64,000 nucleotides of DNA, from the NCBI GenBank assembly GCA_035626475.1, contig DASPNP010000065.1:42768-106767 (forward strand). The letters are read 5' to 3'. The notes beneath the pieces are model-generated. The model saw nothing but the letters and a program-made list of their open reading frames with translations. It was not told the DNA's origin and searched no databases. Positions 35,196 through 44,302 of this stretch are shown one piece after another; the first letter of the stretch is position 1, and every line of letters begins with the position of its first letter. The position numbers and the translations under genes are program-made. Origin of the DNA: DASPKT01 sp035626475. Lineage in GTDB: Bacteria > Pseudomonadota > Alphaproteobacteria > Azospirillales > Azospirillaceae.

Positions 35196-35690
35196 TCACC
35201 CCACCGCGCGGATGCGGTCGCGCAGGAACTCGGGGATCTCCCGCAGGCGCCAGGTGGCCGGCTTGCCGTCGGCGAAGACGCACTTCTCCCCGGCATAATA
35301 GGCCTGGTAGGCGGCCACGGCGTCGCCCGGCACCTTGTACTGGTCGGGCATGGCCTGGGCGAACTCCTCCAGCAGGCCGTCGGGGATGCCGGCACCGTCC
35401 ATCTCCTCGATCGGGTTCTGGCTGGCGTGGCGCTTGCCGTAGCGAGCGGTGAACTCCTCGCACAGCGCTAGGCCGTGGGTCTTCAGCCATTCCCAGTTGG
35501 GCCGGGTCCGGGAGGCCCACTGGGTGCAGGGATGGTGGCGATAGGCGGGTTTGTAGGGCGCCGGCACGCCGTTCATCCAGAGCGCCGTCGCCAGGATCTG
35601 GGCCGACTCCACCGCCTGCTTCACCACGTGCCGGTCGCACAGCATCTGCGCCGAGCGCACCGGGTCGCGGTCCAGAACGAAAATCTGCAT
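35196..35690 (-). CDS. Conserved protein of phage-associated type
   Basis: 164 aa from MQIFVLDRDPVRSAQMLCDRHVVKQAVESAQILATAL, with AGGGGGAG upstream. This N-terminus (FVLDxDPVxxAQxxCDxHVVKxxxExAQxL) is a family I associate with phage genomes and scattered bacterial genes; its biochemical role is uncertain. The centre has a Trp-rich HHPCTQWASRTRPNWEWLKTHGLALCEEFTARYGKRHAS. No other phage gene is near, so it is not evidence of a prophage. Confidence 0.75.
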   Translation of the reverse strand: MQIFVLDRDPVRSAQMLCDRHVVKQAVESAQILATALWMNGVPAPYKPAYRHHPCTQWASRTRPNWEWLKTHGLALCEEFTARYGKRHASQNPIEEMDGAGIPDGLLEEFAQAMPDQYKVPGDAVAAYQAYYAGEKCVFADGKPATWRLREIPEFLRDRIRAVG

Positions 35691-35836
35691 GGCTCCCCCT
35701 TCGACATCGTCCTGCGACGGGCGTGACCGCTTGCAACAGGCGTGACAGCCGGGCGTCGCGGGGGGCATGCGCTGCGCGCGCTGGACAAGCGCGCCTCTAT
35801 CGATTTCTCTGGCGCCCTATTCTGAAGGTCAGGTTC

Positions 35837-37321
35837 ATGGGCGTGGCGCAGCAGGACGAGATCGAGGCGATCCGGAAGGAGCTCCAGCTCCACCGGAACT
35901 GGCTTGACGGCAAGGCCGGCCGGCGCGCCGAGCTGCAGTTCCGCGACCTCTCGGGCCTGCCGCTGAAGGGCGCGCGCCTGTCGGAAGCCAAGCTCTCCGG
36001 TGCCGACCTGTCGGGCGCCAATCTGGAGGGCGCCGACCTCGCCCGCGCCGACCTGTTCGGCGCCGACCTGGCCGGGGCCGACCTCACCGGCGCCAACCTC
36101 GCCGGGGCCGACCTGCGGGGCGCGAACCTGCACCGCGCCATCATGACCGACGTGGTGCTGCGCGGCGCCGACTTCCGCACCGGGCGGCTCATCAGCAGCG
36201 ACGGCAAGACCGTCTGCGACAACGCCGCCGTGCTGACCGAGGCGCGGCTGGAGCGCGCCGTGCTCTGCGCCGCCAAGCTGACGGGCTGCGATCTCTCGGG
36301 CGCCGACCTGATGGATGCCGACCTGTCGGGCGCCGACCTCTCGCAATGCGTCATGGTCGGCGTCGACTTCACCGGCGCCAACCTGGAGGGCACGCAGCTG
36401 GCCGGGGCGGTGGTGGAGGCGTCGGCGCTCGGCGGCGCCAAGCATCTGTCGGAGCTGGCCCGCGCGCAGCTGGCAGCCCCGACCTACCGGCAGCTGAGCC
36501 CGATGGAACTGTCCATCGCCATCCGCCAGCACACGCACTGGGTGGAGGCGGCCGGCACCGCCGGCGCCCGGCTGGATCTGGAGATGGTGGAGCTGCCGGC
36601 CGTCGATCTGTCGGAGAAGGATCTGTCCGGCGCCCGCCTGCGCCACTGCAAGCTGGTCGACGTCAATCTCCAGGGCGCCCGGCTGGACATGGCCGACTTC
36701 GCCTACAGCGACCTCTCCGGCGCCGACCTGGAGCGGACCTCGATGCGCGGCGCCTCGCTCAAGCGCGCCAACCTCGCCCATGCCCTGCTCGCCGGCGCCA
36801 ACCTCTCGCCCCAGCCGATGAGCGGCGGACGGGAATGGCCGGCGAACCTGGAGGGCGCCTGCCTGCGCGGCACCGACCTGACCAATGCGGCGCTGACCGG
36901 CGCCATCCTGCGCCGGACCGACATGGTCGGCGCCATCACGACGGGCCTCAGCGTCAAGGGCGCCGACCTGACCGGGGCCAAGCGCACGCCCGGCGAGGGG
37001 GAGGCGACGGTGCAGCGCCGCCGCTTCCGCCGCTTCGCCACGCCGGTGCTGGTGGTCGGCAGCCGCCGGGGCACCTACAAGACCCGCGACTGGTCCTTCG
37101 GCGGTCTGGCGCTGGCCTGCCCCGTCCAGGGCTTCGAGGCCGGCGAGAAGCTGACCCTGCTGGTCGCCTCGCCCGCAGTCGGCGACCCGGTGCCGGTGCA
37201 GGCGGTCGTCACCAGCATCTCGCCCGAGGTCCCCTCCGTCGGCCTGCGCTTCGAGCCGCTGACCGACGAGCTGAAGGCCCTGCTGAACCGCCTGGTGCCG
37301 GAGCATCTGCGGTATCGGTGA
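35837..37321 (+). CDS. Pentapeptide-repeat protein with C-terminal PilZ domain
   Basis: 494 aa from MGVAQQDEIEAIRKEL. Two blocks of A(D/N)LxG-type pentapeptide repeats (about 35-200 and 255-390) are separated by a non-repeat linker of about 55 residues. Each block would form a right-handed quadrilateral beta-helix. The last 100 or so residues carry the PilZ c-di-GMP signature: RRRFRR (RxxxR), then DWSFGG (DxSxxG). This fusion implies that c-di-GMP binding governs a beta-helical scaffold. No membrane segment is seen. The actual start could be slightly upstream. Confidence 0.88.
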   Translation: MGVAQQDEIEAIRKELQLHRNWLDGKAGRRAELQFRDLSGLPLKGARLSEAKLSGADLSGANLEGADLARADLFGADLAGADLTGANLAGADLRGANLHRAIMTDVVLRGADFRTGRLISSDGKTVCDNAAVLTEARLERAVLCAAKLTGCDLSGADLMDADLSGADLSQCVMVGVDFTGANLEGTQLAGAVVEASALGGAKHLSELARAQLAAPTYRQLSPMELSIAIRQHTHWVEAAGTAGARLDLEMVELPAVDLSEKDLSGARLRHCKLVDVNLQGARLDMADFAYSDLSGADLERTSMRGASLKRANLAHALLAGANLSPQPMSGGREWPANLEGACLRGTDLTNAALTGAILRRTDMVGAITTGLSVKGADLTGAKRTPGEGEATVQRRRFRRFATPVLVVGSRRGTYKTRDWSFGGLALACPVQGFEAGEKLTLLVASPAVGDPVPVQAVVTSISPEVPSVGLRFEPLTDELKALLNRLVPEHLRYR

Positions 37322-37383
37322 GGGCTGGCGGCCCGTTGCCGCATCGGCTAGAAGCGCCCGACCAGATCAACGGAGCCGCCGCC

Positions 37384-37800
37384 ATGCCCTTCATCCATCG
37401 CGAGACCGTCCGCTTCGGGCATGTGGACGGGGCCGGGATCGTGTTCCATCCGCGCTATTCGGAGTGGGTGAACAACACGATCGAGGCCTGGTTCGCCGAG
37501 GGCATTGGCTACGACTTCACCGCGCTGCACCAGCGCGACGGGCGCGCCATCCCGCTGCTGGAGAGCCGCTACGCCTTCCGCAAGGCCAGCCGCCTGGGCG
37601 ACGTGCTGACCTTCTCGCTGACCGTCACCGAGGTGAAGCGCGCCACCTTCGACGTGCATGTCGACTGCCACGGCCCCGGCGGCGCCGACGATCTGCGCAT
37701 CACCACCGACATCCGCATGATGCACGTCACGCTCGAGCCGATGGGCTCGGAGACCATCCCCGACTGGCTGCGGGCGAAGTTCGAGGAATTCAGGGCGTAA
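37384..37800 (+). CDS. Hotdog-fold acyl-CoA thioesterase (4-hydroxybenzoyl-CoA thioesterase-like)
   Basis: 138 aa from MPFIHRETVRFGHVDGAGIVFHPRYSEW, which contains the catalytic Asp loop (D-x-AGIVF-x-P-x-Y) of the 4HBT/YbgC group. The long alpha helix follows (NNTIEAWFAEGIGYDF). The substrate acyl-CoA is unknown. Its last 11 bases overlap the convergent DUF445 gene. Confidence 0.9.
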   Translation: MPFIHRETVRFGHVDGAGIVFHPRYSEWVNNTIEAWFAEGIGYDFTALHQRDGRAIPLLESRYAFRKASRLGDVLTFSLTVTEVKRATFDVHVDCHGPGGADDLRITTDIRMMHVTLEPMGSETIPDWLRAKFEEFRA

Positions 37801-39040
37801 GCAGCCCATTCAGGACGTACAACACGCCGCCGATCAGCGCGCCCAGCAGGGTGCCGTTGATGCGGATGTACTGCAGGTCCTTGCCGACGCGCAGCTCCAG
37901 CCGGTCGGTGAAGTCCTGCACATCCTGGCCGCGCAGCGTGTCGGAGACGAAGCCCCTGATCTCCTGGCGCAGGCCGGGGACGGAGGCGGCGAAGGCCTCC
38001 TCGATGCCGCGATTGACGCGCTCGCGCAGGCTGTCGTCGCGCAGCTGCTCCGACAGCGAGGCGACGGCCGCCGCCACGCCCTTGCGCAAGGACCCGTCCG
38101 GCTTGGCGAGATCCTCCTCGGCCATGGCGCGGAGCGTCCGCAGCAGGTTGCGCACCAGCGGCGCCAGCGCCTCATGGTTCAGCGCCGCGCGCAGGGCCGC
38201 CGACAGCTTCTCGCCCAGCCCGTCCATCGTCTCCACCCGCTCCGGCAGCCCGGACAGCCAGAGGCGGAGCTTGCGGCCCGGGTCGGTATGCTTGTAGCGC
38301 AGGTCCCAGAGATGGGCGGTGACGGCCTCGGCCAGCTGGTCGGCCAGCTTGCGGTCGATGGCGGAGGGGACCCACCAGCGCGACTTCTCGGTCACCGCCT
38401 CCTCGATCCATCCGCGCTTGTTGTGGACGAAGGCCACCGCCTGGTCGGACAGCTCCAGGATCAGCGTCTCCATCTGCGGGCTCTCGACCAGACCGCGCAG
38501 CACCCGGGCGCTGGCGGCGCGCAGGTCGACGCCCGCGATCCCCTCGGTCACCGCGCGCACCAGCGCGTCGCGCAGCTCGTGCTCCTCCTGGCCCTTCAGC
38601 AGGCCCGGCACCAGCCCGGCCAGGAAGCCGGCCAGGCGGCGGCGGGACTCCTCCTCCTCCAGCGCGCGGGCGATGCGGCCGGCCGGGTCGACCCGCCGCA
38701 GCTGCCCCACCAGCATGCCCGGCTCCAGGAACTCGCGGTCGATATAGCCGGCGATGCCGTCGGCGATGCGGTCGCGGTTGCGGGGCACCAGCGCCGTATG
38801 CGGCACCGGCAGGCCCAGCGGGTGGCGGAACAGGGCGGTCACCGCGAACCAGTCGGCCAGCCCGCCGATCATCCCGGCCTCGGCCACGGCGCGCAGCGGC
38901 AGCGCGGCACCCGGGGGCAGGACGCCCGCATGGCTCAGCGCCCAGCCCGCCGCTGCGGCGCCCAGGCAGGCGCCGGCCGCCATGCGGTGGCGCCGCAGCT
39001 CCGCCGCCAGACCGGCCTCGTCTGATCCGTCCCGCACCAT
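37790..39040 (-). CDS. DUF445 membrane protein
   Basis: 416 aa, full family length. A helical N-terminal hydrophobic pair contains LRAVAEAGMIGGLADWFAVTALFRHPLGLPVPHTALVPRNRDRIADGI, the DUF445 signature. A long charged helical region follows, and a C-terminal transmembrane segment (GTLLGALIGGVLYVLNGLL). The function is unknown. Confidence 0.9.
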   Translation of the reverse strand: MVRDGSDEAGLAAELRRHRMAAGACLGAAAAGWALSHAGVLPPGAALPLRAVAEAGMIGGLADWFAVTALFRHPLGLPVPHTALVPRNRDRIADGIAGYIDREFLEPGMLVGQLRRVDPAGRIARALEEEESRRRLAGFLAGLVPGLLKGQEEHELRDALVRAVTEGIAGVDLRAASARVLRGLVESPQMETLILELSDQAVAFVHNKRGWIEEAVTEKSRWWVPSAIDRKLADQLAEAVTAHLWDLRYKHTDPGRKLRLWLSGLPERVETMDGLGEKLSAALRAALNHEALAPLVRNLLRTLRAMAEEDLAKPDGSLRKGVAAAVASLSEQLRDDSLRERVNRGIEEAFAASVPGLRQEIRGFVSDTLRGQDVQDFTDRLELRVGKDLQYIRINGTLLGALIGGVLYVLNGLLTP

Positions 39041-39100
39041 GCTCCTCCCGGCTGCCCCGTCCCTTATGCCACGAGGGGAACACCGGGAGGCAAGGTCCGG

Positions 39101-39712
39101 TCACACACGCCGCGCCAGGGCCACGCCGAGGCGGGAGGAGGAGACGGCCACCCAGGCCAGGGCCCGGGCCAGCGCGTCGGGCCTTCCGGCGAGCGCCCAG
39201 CCATCCTCGGCATGGTGCGCCTCGTCGTTGCGGCAGGCCTGCAGCAGCCGCACCAGCCCGTCGGGCGCGCCATGGCGCCGGGCGATGTCGATCTGGCGGG
39301 CATAATGGGTGTCGACCCATTGCTCCACCGAGGCCAGCACCGTGTAGAAGCGGTGCGGCCCCAGCTTCGCCGGCAGCCAGCCCATCAGCCAGCCGCCGGC
39401 CGACAGCAGCCCGACCAGCCGGCTCTCCTCGCCCTCCGGCACCAGGGCGCGCAGGCGGGAGAGGTGGGTCAGCTCCACCTCCCGGTGCTTGCGGGCGAAG
39501 AGGCGGGCGGCGGCGTCGCCGGTGGCGTCGGCCACCCCGTCATAGAGACGCACCGCCACCGCCTCGCCGACATGGCTGGCGCGCAGTTCCCGCTTCAGGG
39601 CCGGCGGCAGCGCCGTCCAGTCGATCGGCGGCGCCGGCGTCCGCGCCACCTCCGAGGGGGCGCCCACCAGGGGTGAGTGCGGCGAGTGGGGGCCCGGTGC
39701 GTGATCCATCAT
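39101..39712 (-). CDS. Second, divergent COQ7-like di-iron protein
   Basis: 203 aa. All six COQ7 ligands line up with the canonical gene at 23724: Glu50 (SHVGEAVAV), Glu80-x2-His83 (EVELTH), Glu130 (VEQWVDTHY) and Glu164-x2-His167 (EAHH). The 30-residue spacing of the first pair is identical. The surrounding sequence is well diverged, and the N-terminus has a Pro/His-rich extension of about 30 aa. It may be a paralogue with another substrate or a redundant hydroxylase. Confidence 0.75.
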   Translation of the reverse strand: MMDHAPGPHSPHSPLVGAPSEVARTPAPPIDWTALPPALKRELRASHVGEAVAVRLYDGVADATGDAAARLFARKHREVELTHLSRLRALVPEGEESRLVGLLSAGGWLMGWLPAKLGPHRFYTVLASVEQWVDTHYARQIDIARRHGAPDGLVRLLQACRNDEAHHAEDGWALAGRPDALARALAWVAVSSSRLGVALARRV

Positions 39713-39807
39713 GTCCTCAACGCGCGTCAGCGCCTGAGGGTGTGTCGCCGGACCGGCGCGTCAATTCCCCGAAGGAGGGCGTTCCGGGTTCCGGCCGATG
39801 GCGAAAC

Positions 39808-39952
39808 TTCCCCTCTCCCAGGGGGAGAGGGTGGCGCGAAGCGCCGGGAGAGGGGGTAAGAGGGTCGGGGAAAAGCACTTCATCGGAGCCAGCGGACAGC
39901 TCCGCGATCCCGTACCCCCTCTCCCTGTCCCCTCTCCCTCTGGGAGAGGGGA
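39808..39952. repeat. Palindromic element, CCCTCTCCC family variant
   Basis: Arms CCCCTCTCCCAGGGGGAGAG and a near inverted match at the right end bracket 100 bp of spacer with no ORF. It is related to the elements at 34525, 48123 and 50743. Confidence 0.65.
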
Positions 39953-39999
39953 CGGCAGTTCCACGGGCCCAGCCTTCGGGAAACCCACCGACCCTGCGG

Positions 40000-42900
40000 C
40001 TACTCGGCCGCGGCGGTGGCCGGGGACGCCAGGACGGTGCGGTTGCGGCCGCCCTGCTTGGCGGCGTAGAGGGCGGCGTCGGCGCGCTCGATCAGGTGGG
40101 CCAGGCTCTCGCCCTCGCCGACCCATTCCGCGACGCCCAGGCTGGCGGTGATGGGGAACCAGGTGTCCTCATGCCGGACCGGCTCCAGCATCACCGCGCG
40201 GCGGATGCGCTCGGCCACCAGATGGGCGACGTCGGCCGGGGTCTCGGGCAGCAGCAGGATGAACTCCTCGCCGCCGAAGCGGGCCGGCACGTCGGTCTTG
40301 CGGATGGAGGCCTGCAGCCGTGCGGCCGCCGCGCGGATCGCCTCGTCTCCCGCCGCATGCCCATGGGTGTCGTTGACCGCCTTGAAATGGTCCAGGTCGA
40401 TCATCATCAGGCTGAAGGGATGGCGGTAGCGGCGGGAGCGCTCCATCTCCACCTCCGCCATCTCCATGAAGCGGCGGCGGTTCAGCAAGCCGGTCAGCGG
40501 GTCCAGGCTGGCGAGCCGCTCCAGCTTGGCGTTGGCCTCGGTCAGCTCGACCGTGCGCGCCGCCACCTCGGCCGCCAGCTCCTGCTCGCGCCGGCGCAGC
40601 ACGCGGGTGCGGGCCTGCACCAGGCCGCCCACCGCGCCCAGGGCGGCCAGCGCCGCCAGCCCCCGGACCCAGACCGTCTCGTACCAGGCCGGCAGGACCC
40701 GCACCGGCACGGTCAGGGTGGCGGCGGACCAGCGCCCCTCCTTGTTGCTGCCGCGCAGCATCAGCCGGTAGTCGCCCGGCGGCAGGTTGGTATAGGCGAC
40801 GGTGCGCCTGATGCCGTCGGCCTCGCGCCAGCCCTTGTCGAACCCCTCCAGCCGGAAGCTGTAGCGCAGCCGGCCCGGCGCCGCGTAGTCCAGCGCCGCG
40901 AAGCTGAGGTCGAAGCCGGCATCGGCAGGGCCGACCACCAGCGGCGGCGGCTGGCGCAGCGGGTTCAGGGCCGCGGCGTTGAAGCGGTCGGCCGGCACCG
41001 GCCGGGATCCCACGCGCGCCTCGGTCACCACCAGCGGCGGCTCGTACTCCCAGTCGCTCAGCAGGGTGGGGCGCACCACGGTCAGCCCGTCGCGGCCGCC
41101 GAACAGCAAATGCCCGTCGGGCAGGGCGGCCGATGCGCCGATCCAGGGGCCGCGGATCGCCACCCCGTCGTCGGAATCCAGCACCCGGACCGACAGGCGC
41201 GCCGGATCGATCACCGCCAAGCCATTCTCGGTATAGGCCCAGATGCGGCCCAGCGCGTCGCGCTCCAACGCCGACACGCTGTCCGCCGGCAGCCCGTCGC
41301 GGCGGTCCAGCCGGCGGAAGCGGGGCTCGCCGTCGTCGCGCTCCAGGATGCCGATGCCGCCGCCCAGCGTCCCCACCCAGAGCCGGCCGGCGGCGTCGTG
41401 CAGCAGCGCCGTGACATAGTTGTGGGGCAGCGAGCGTGGGTCGAAGGGGTTGCTCAGCACCCGGCGGGCCTTGCCGGTGCGGGGATCGAACAGGTTCAGG
41501 CCGCGATGCGTGCCGACCCAGAGCCGCCCGCCCGGGGCCGGCGCCAGAGCGCGCACCCGGTCGTCGCTCAGCGTCTCGGGATCGTCGGCATCCGACAGGT
41601 GCCGGCGCAGGCTGCCCGTCCTGGTCTCCAGCCGCATCAGCCCGTCGCCGGCCAGCCACAGCGCGTCGCCGTCGGCCAGGATGCGGAAGATGGGCGGCGA
41701 CGGCTCGGGCAGCGGCAGGGGCACGGCCTCCGGCGCGCCGCCCGACCGGTCGGTGCGGGCGAGGCCCAGCTGCGTGCCGATCCAGACCCGGCCGCGCGCA
41801 TCCTCCGCCATCGCCATCACCGTGGCGCGGGGCAGGGAGCCGCCCTCCGCCACGGTGCGCAGCGCGCGCTGGCGGCCGGTGGCGAGGTCGATGATGTCGA
41901 TGCCGCGGGTCTCGGTGCCCAGCCACACCTCCCCGCCATCTGGTCCCCCGCCGGTCGCCAGCACGCTGCGGACCTGCCCTTCCGACGGGCCGGCCTTGCG
42001 GTAGGGCGAGGCGATCAGGCTGCGCACCGCGCGGTTGGCGGGGTTGTGCCGGCTGACGCCGCTGCCCCAGCCGCCGACCCAGACCAGCCCGGCCCGGTCG
42101 CGCAGCAGCGAGCGCACCGCGTCGCCGCCCAGGCTCGTGGCGACCGCCGGGTCGCTGCGGATGGGGCGCAGCCGGCCGGTGGCGACGTCCAGCTCGGTCA
42201 GGCCGCCGGGGTCGCTGGCGATCCAGATCAGGTCGGGCGCCACCTCCACGATGCCGCGCACCTGCGGCCGGCCGCCGCGCTCCTCCTCCGAGAAGAGGTC
42301 GAAGCTCAGGACCCGCCCGCGCTCGCCGTCATAGGCGGTGACCGTGCCGTCGCGCCCGCCGATCCAGACGCGCCCGGCGGAGTCCTGGTACAGGTCCATC
42401 ACCGCCATGCGCCGGTCGAACCCCTGCAGCCCGGGAAGCGTGGCCGGGTCGCCCGGTTCGTCCGATCCCGCCCGCCGGACCGCCAGCCCGCCGGGGCCGC
42501 CGATCCAGAGATTGCCGGCGCGGTCGGCCAGCAGGGTCTGCACCGGCCCCGCCGGCAGGGCGCCGCCGGCGGGCTGGCGGGCGGCATCGCCGCTGCCGGC
42601 GTCCAGCAAATCCAACCCGCCGCGGGTACCGACCCACAGCCGCCCCTGGGGATCGTCGGCGACGGCGTAGACGGTGGCGTGGCCCAGCCCGCCGGGGCCG
42701 GCGGGGTAGCGGGCGAAGCCCTCCGTCTCCGGCACGTAGCGGGCGAGGCCCCCATTGTTGGTCGCCACCCACAGCCGCCCGCGCCCGTCGACATGCAGGG
42801 CGTTGACATAGCCGTCGGGCAGGGCGGAGGGGTCGCCGGGATCGGGCTGGAAGATGCGGAAGCCGTGGCCGTCGAAGCGCGCCAGCCCGACCGAGGTGCC

Positions 42901-43143
42901 GATCCAGACGAAGCCGGTGGCGTCCTCCGCGAGCGCCGTCACGATGTCGCTGGGCAGCCCCTGGTCGCGCCCGATCCGGTCGAACAGCCGGTCGGCCATG
43001 GACTCCCACAGCTCGAGCGAGCCGGTCGCCTCCGCAGCCGCGGCACCCGGGGCGGGCGGGCAGAGCAGGGCGAGGCACGCGATCCCGGCCAGGACCGTCC
43101 CTCTCGCCATCGCCCGCGCACGCCGCATGCCGTTCTTCCCCAT
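40000..43143 (-). CDS. Seven-bladed beta-propeller sensor with diguanylate cyclase domain
   Basis: 1047 aa. After a Sec signal (the MARGTVLAGIACLALL start is also possible) comes a string of two-component-type regulator propeller repeats (VxALxxDxxGxxWxGTxxGLxxxD), about 14, up to about residue 690. A Y_Y_Y immunoglobulin-like domain follows (LRYSFRLEGFDKGWREAD...LPPGDYRLMLRGSN) and one transmembrane helix near 815. A coiled coil and a GGDEF domain end the protein. The active motif GGEEF is intact and preceded at five residues by RKTD, the RxxD inhibitory site. So it is a periplasm-sensing, feedback-inhibited c-di-GMP synthase. The signal is unknown. Confidence 0.92.
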   Translation of the reverse strand: MGKNGMRRARAMARGTVLAGIACLALLCPPAPGAAAAEATGSLELWESMADRLFDRIGRDQGLPSDIVTALAEDATGFVWIGTSVGLARFDGHGFRIFQPDPGDPSALPDGYVNALHVDGRGRLWVATNNGGLARYVPETEGFARYPAGPGGLGHATVYAVADDPQGRLWVGTRGGLDLLDAGSGDAARQPAGGALPAGPVQTLLADRAGNLWIGGPGGLAVRRAGSDEPGDPATLPGLQGFDRRMAVMDLYQDSAGRVWIGGRDGTVTAYDGERGRVLSFDLFSEEERGGRPQVRGIVEVAPDLIWIASDPGGLTELDVATGRLRPIRSDPAVATSLGGDAVRSLLRDRAGLVWVGGWGSGVSRHNPANRAVRSLIASPYRKAGPSEGQVRSVLATGGGPDGGEVWLGTETRGIDIIDLATGRQRALRTVAEGGSLPRATVMAMAEDARGRVWIGTQLGLARTDRSGGAPEAVPLPLPEPSPPIFRILADGDALWLAGDGLMRLETRTGSLRRHLSDADDPETLSDDRVRALAPAPGGRLWVGTHRGLNLFDPRTGKARRVLSNPFDPRSLPHNYVTALLHDAAGRLWVGTLGGGIGILERDDGEPRFRRLDRRDGLPADSVSALERDALGRIWAYTENGLAVIDPARLSVRVLDSDDGVAIRGPWIGASAALPDGHLLFGGRDGLTVVRPTLLSDWEYEPPLVVTEARVGSRPVPADRFNAAALNPLRQPPPLVVGPADAGFDLSFAALDYAAPGRLRYSFRLEGFDKGWREADGIRRTVAYTNLPPGDYRLMLRGSNKEGRWSAATLTVPVRVLPAWYETVWVRGLAALAALGAVGGLVQARTRVLRRREQELAAEVAARTVELTEANAKLERLASLDPLTGLLNRRRFMEMAEVEMERSRRYRHPFSLMMIDLDHFKAVNDTHGHAAGDEAIRAAAARLQASIRKTDVPARFGGEEFILLLPETPADVAHLVAERIRRAVMLEPVRHEDTWFPITASLGVAEWVGEGESLAHLIERADAALYAAKQGGRNRTVLASPATAAAE

Positions 43144-43279
43144 GCGAACAGGTTAACGTCCAAAGATTAACCCTTCCGTAAGATGCGGCCAATGGCGGTC
43201 TCGGCCGCCGGCGGTATCGACGCGGCGCGCCGGACCGCTACTATGACGCCCCGAACAAGGCCCGCTGGAGGAGGAAAGC

Positions 43280-44272
43280 ATGAGCGAGTTCCGCGCCCTG
43301 GTGCTGCACGAGGCCGGCGGCAAGGTGACGCCCGCCTTCGAGACCCTGACCGAGGACCGGCTGCCGGCGGGCGAGGTGCTGGTCGATGTCGAGTACTCGA
43401 CCCTGAACTACAAGGACGGGCTGGTGCTGAAAGGGCTGGGCCGGCTGGTGAAGACCTATCCCCACGTCCCCGGGGTCGATTTCGCCGGCACCGTCGCCGC
43501 CTCCGACAGCCCCGACTACAAGCCGGGCGACCGGGTGGTGCTGACCGGCTGGCGGGTGGGCGAGCTGTCCTGGGGCGGCTATGCCGGCAAGGCCAGGGTC
43601 AAGGCCGGCCAGCTGGTGCCGCTGCCCGACGGCATCTCCACCAAGCGCGCCATGGCGATCGGCACTGCCGGCTTCACCGCCATGCTGGCGGTGATGGCGC
43701 TGCAGCGCCACGGGGTGACGCCGGACCGGGGCGAGGTGCTGGTGACGGGCGCGGCGGGCGGCGTCGGCAGCGTCGCCACCGCCATCCTGCACAAGCTGGG
43801 CTATACCGTGGCCGCCTCGACCGGCCGGCCGGAGCAGGCCGATTATCTGCGCTCGCTGGGCGCGTCGGTGATCGTCGACCGGGCGGATCTCGCCAAGGCA
43901 CCCACCCGGCCGCTGGATGCGGAGCGCTGGGCCGGCTGCGTCGACAGCGTCGGCTCCACCACGCTGGCGACCGTGCTGACCCAGATGAAGTACCGGGGCA
44001 GCGTCGCCGCCTGCGGGCTGGCGGGCGGCAATGATTTGCCCTCCACCGTCGTGCCCTTCCTGCTGCGCGGCGTGAACCTGCTGGGCATCGACAGCGTCAT
44101 GTCGCCGTTGGAGGAGCGCCGGGAGGCCTGGACCCGGCTGGCGGCCGAGCTGCCGCTGGACAAGCTCGACGCCATGATCGAGGACGCGCGCCTGGACGAC
44201 CTCCCCGCTCTCGCCGACCGCATCCTGCAGGGTCAGGTGCGCGGCCGGGTGGTGGTGGATGTGCGGGGGTAG
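43280..44272 (+). CDS. acuI: Acrylyl-CoA reductase-type MDR oxidoreductase (AcuI/YhdH)
   Basis: 330 aa with a GGAGGAGGAAAG ribosome-binding site. It is a medium-chain dehydrogenase without catalytic zinc; the NADPH fold is VLVTGAAGGVGSVATAILHKLGY. The N-terminal STLNYKDGLVLKGLGRLVKTYPHVPGVDFAGTV and the VLTGWRVGELSWGGYAGKARV segment are AcuI/YhdH hallmarks. It reduces acrylyl-CoA to propionyl-CoA. It is followed by a nested repeat region. Confidence 0.93.
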   Translation: MSEFRALVLHEAGGKVTPAFETLTEDRLPAGEVLVDVEYSTLNYKDGLVLKGLGRLVKTYPHVPGVDFAGTVAASDSPDYKPGDRVVLTGWRVGELSWGGYAGKARVKAGQLVPLPDGISTKRAMAIGTAGFTAMLAVMALQRHGVTPDRGEVLVTGAAGGVGSVATAILHKLGYTVAASTGRPEQADYLRSLGASVIVDRADLAKAPTRPLDAERWAGCVDSVGSTTLATVLTQMKYRGSVAACGLAGGNDLPSTVVPFLLRGVNLLGIDSVMSPLEERREAWTRLAAELPLDKLDAMIEDARLDDLPALADRILQGQVRGRVVVDVRG

Positions 44273-44302
44273 AAGGAGGCCGTCGCTTCCCGCTCTCTAA
44301 CC

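Noticed and set aside
35196..35690. Prophage remnant
   Set aside because: Only a single phage-associated family member is present; no integrase, structural or lysis genes and no composition change.
39673..43170. 1165-aa ORF opposite the propeller diguanylate cyclase
   Set aside because: Gln/Ala/Gly/Arg-rich antisense frame with no domains; the minus-strand gene has unmistakable family motifs.
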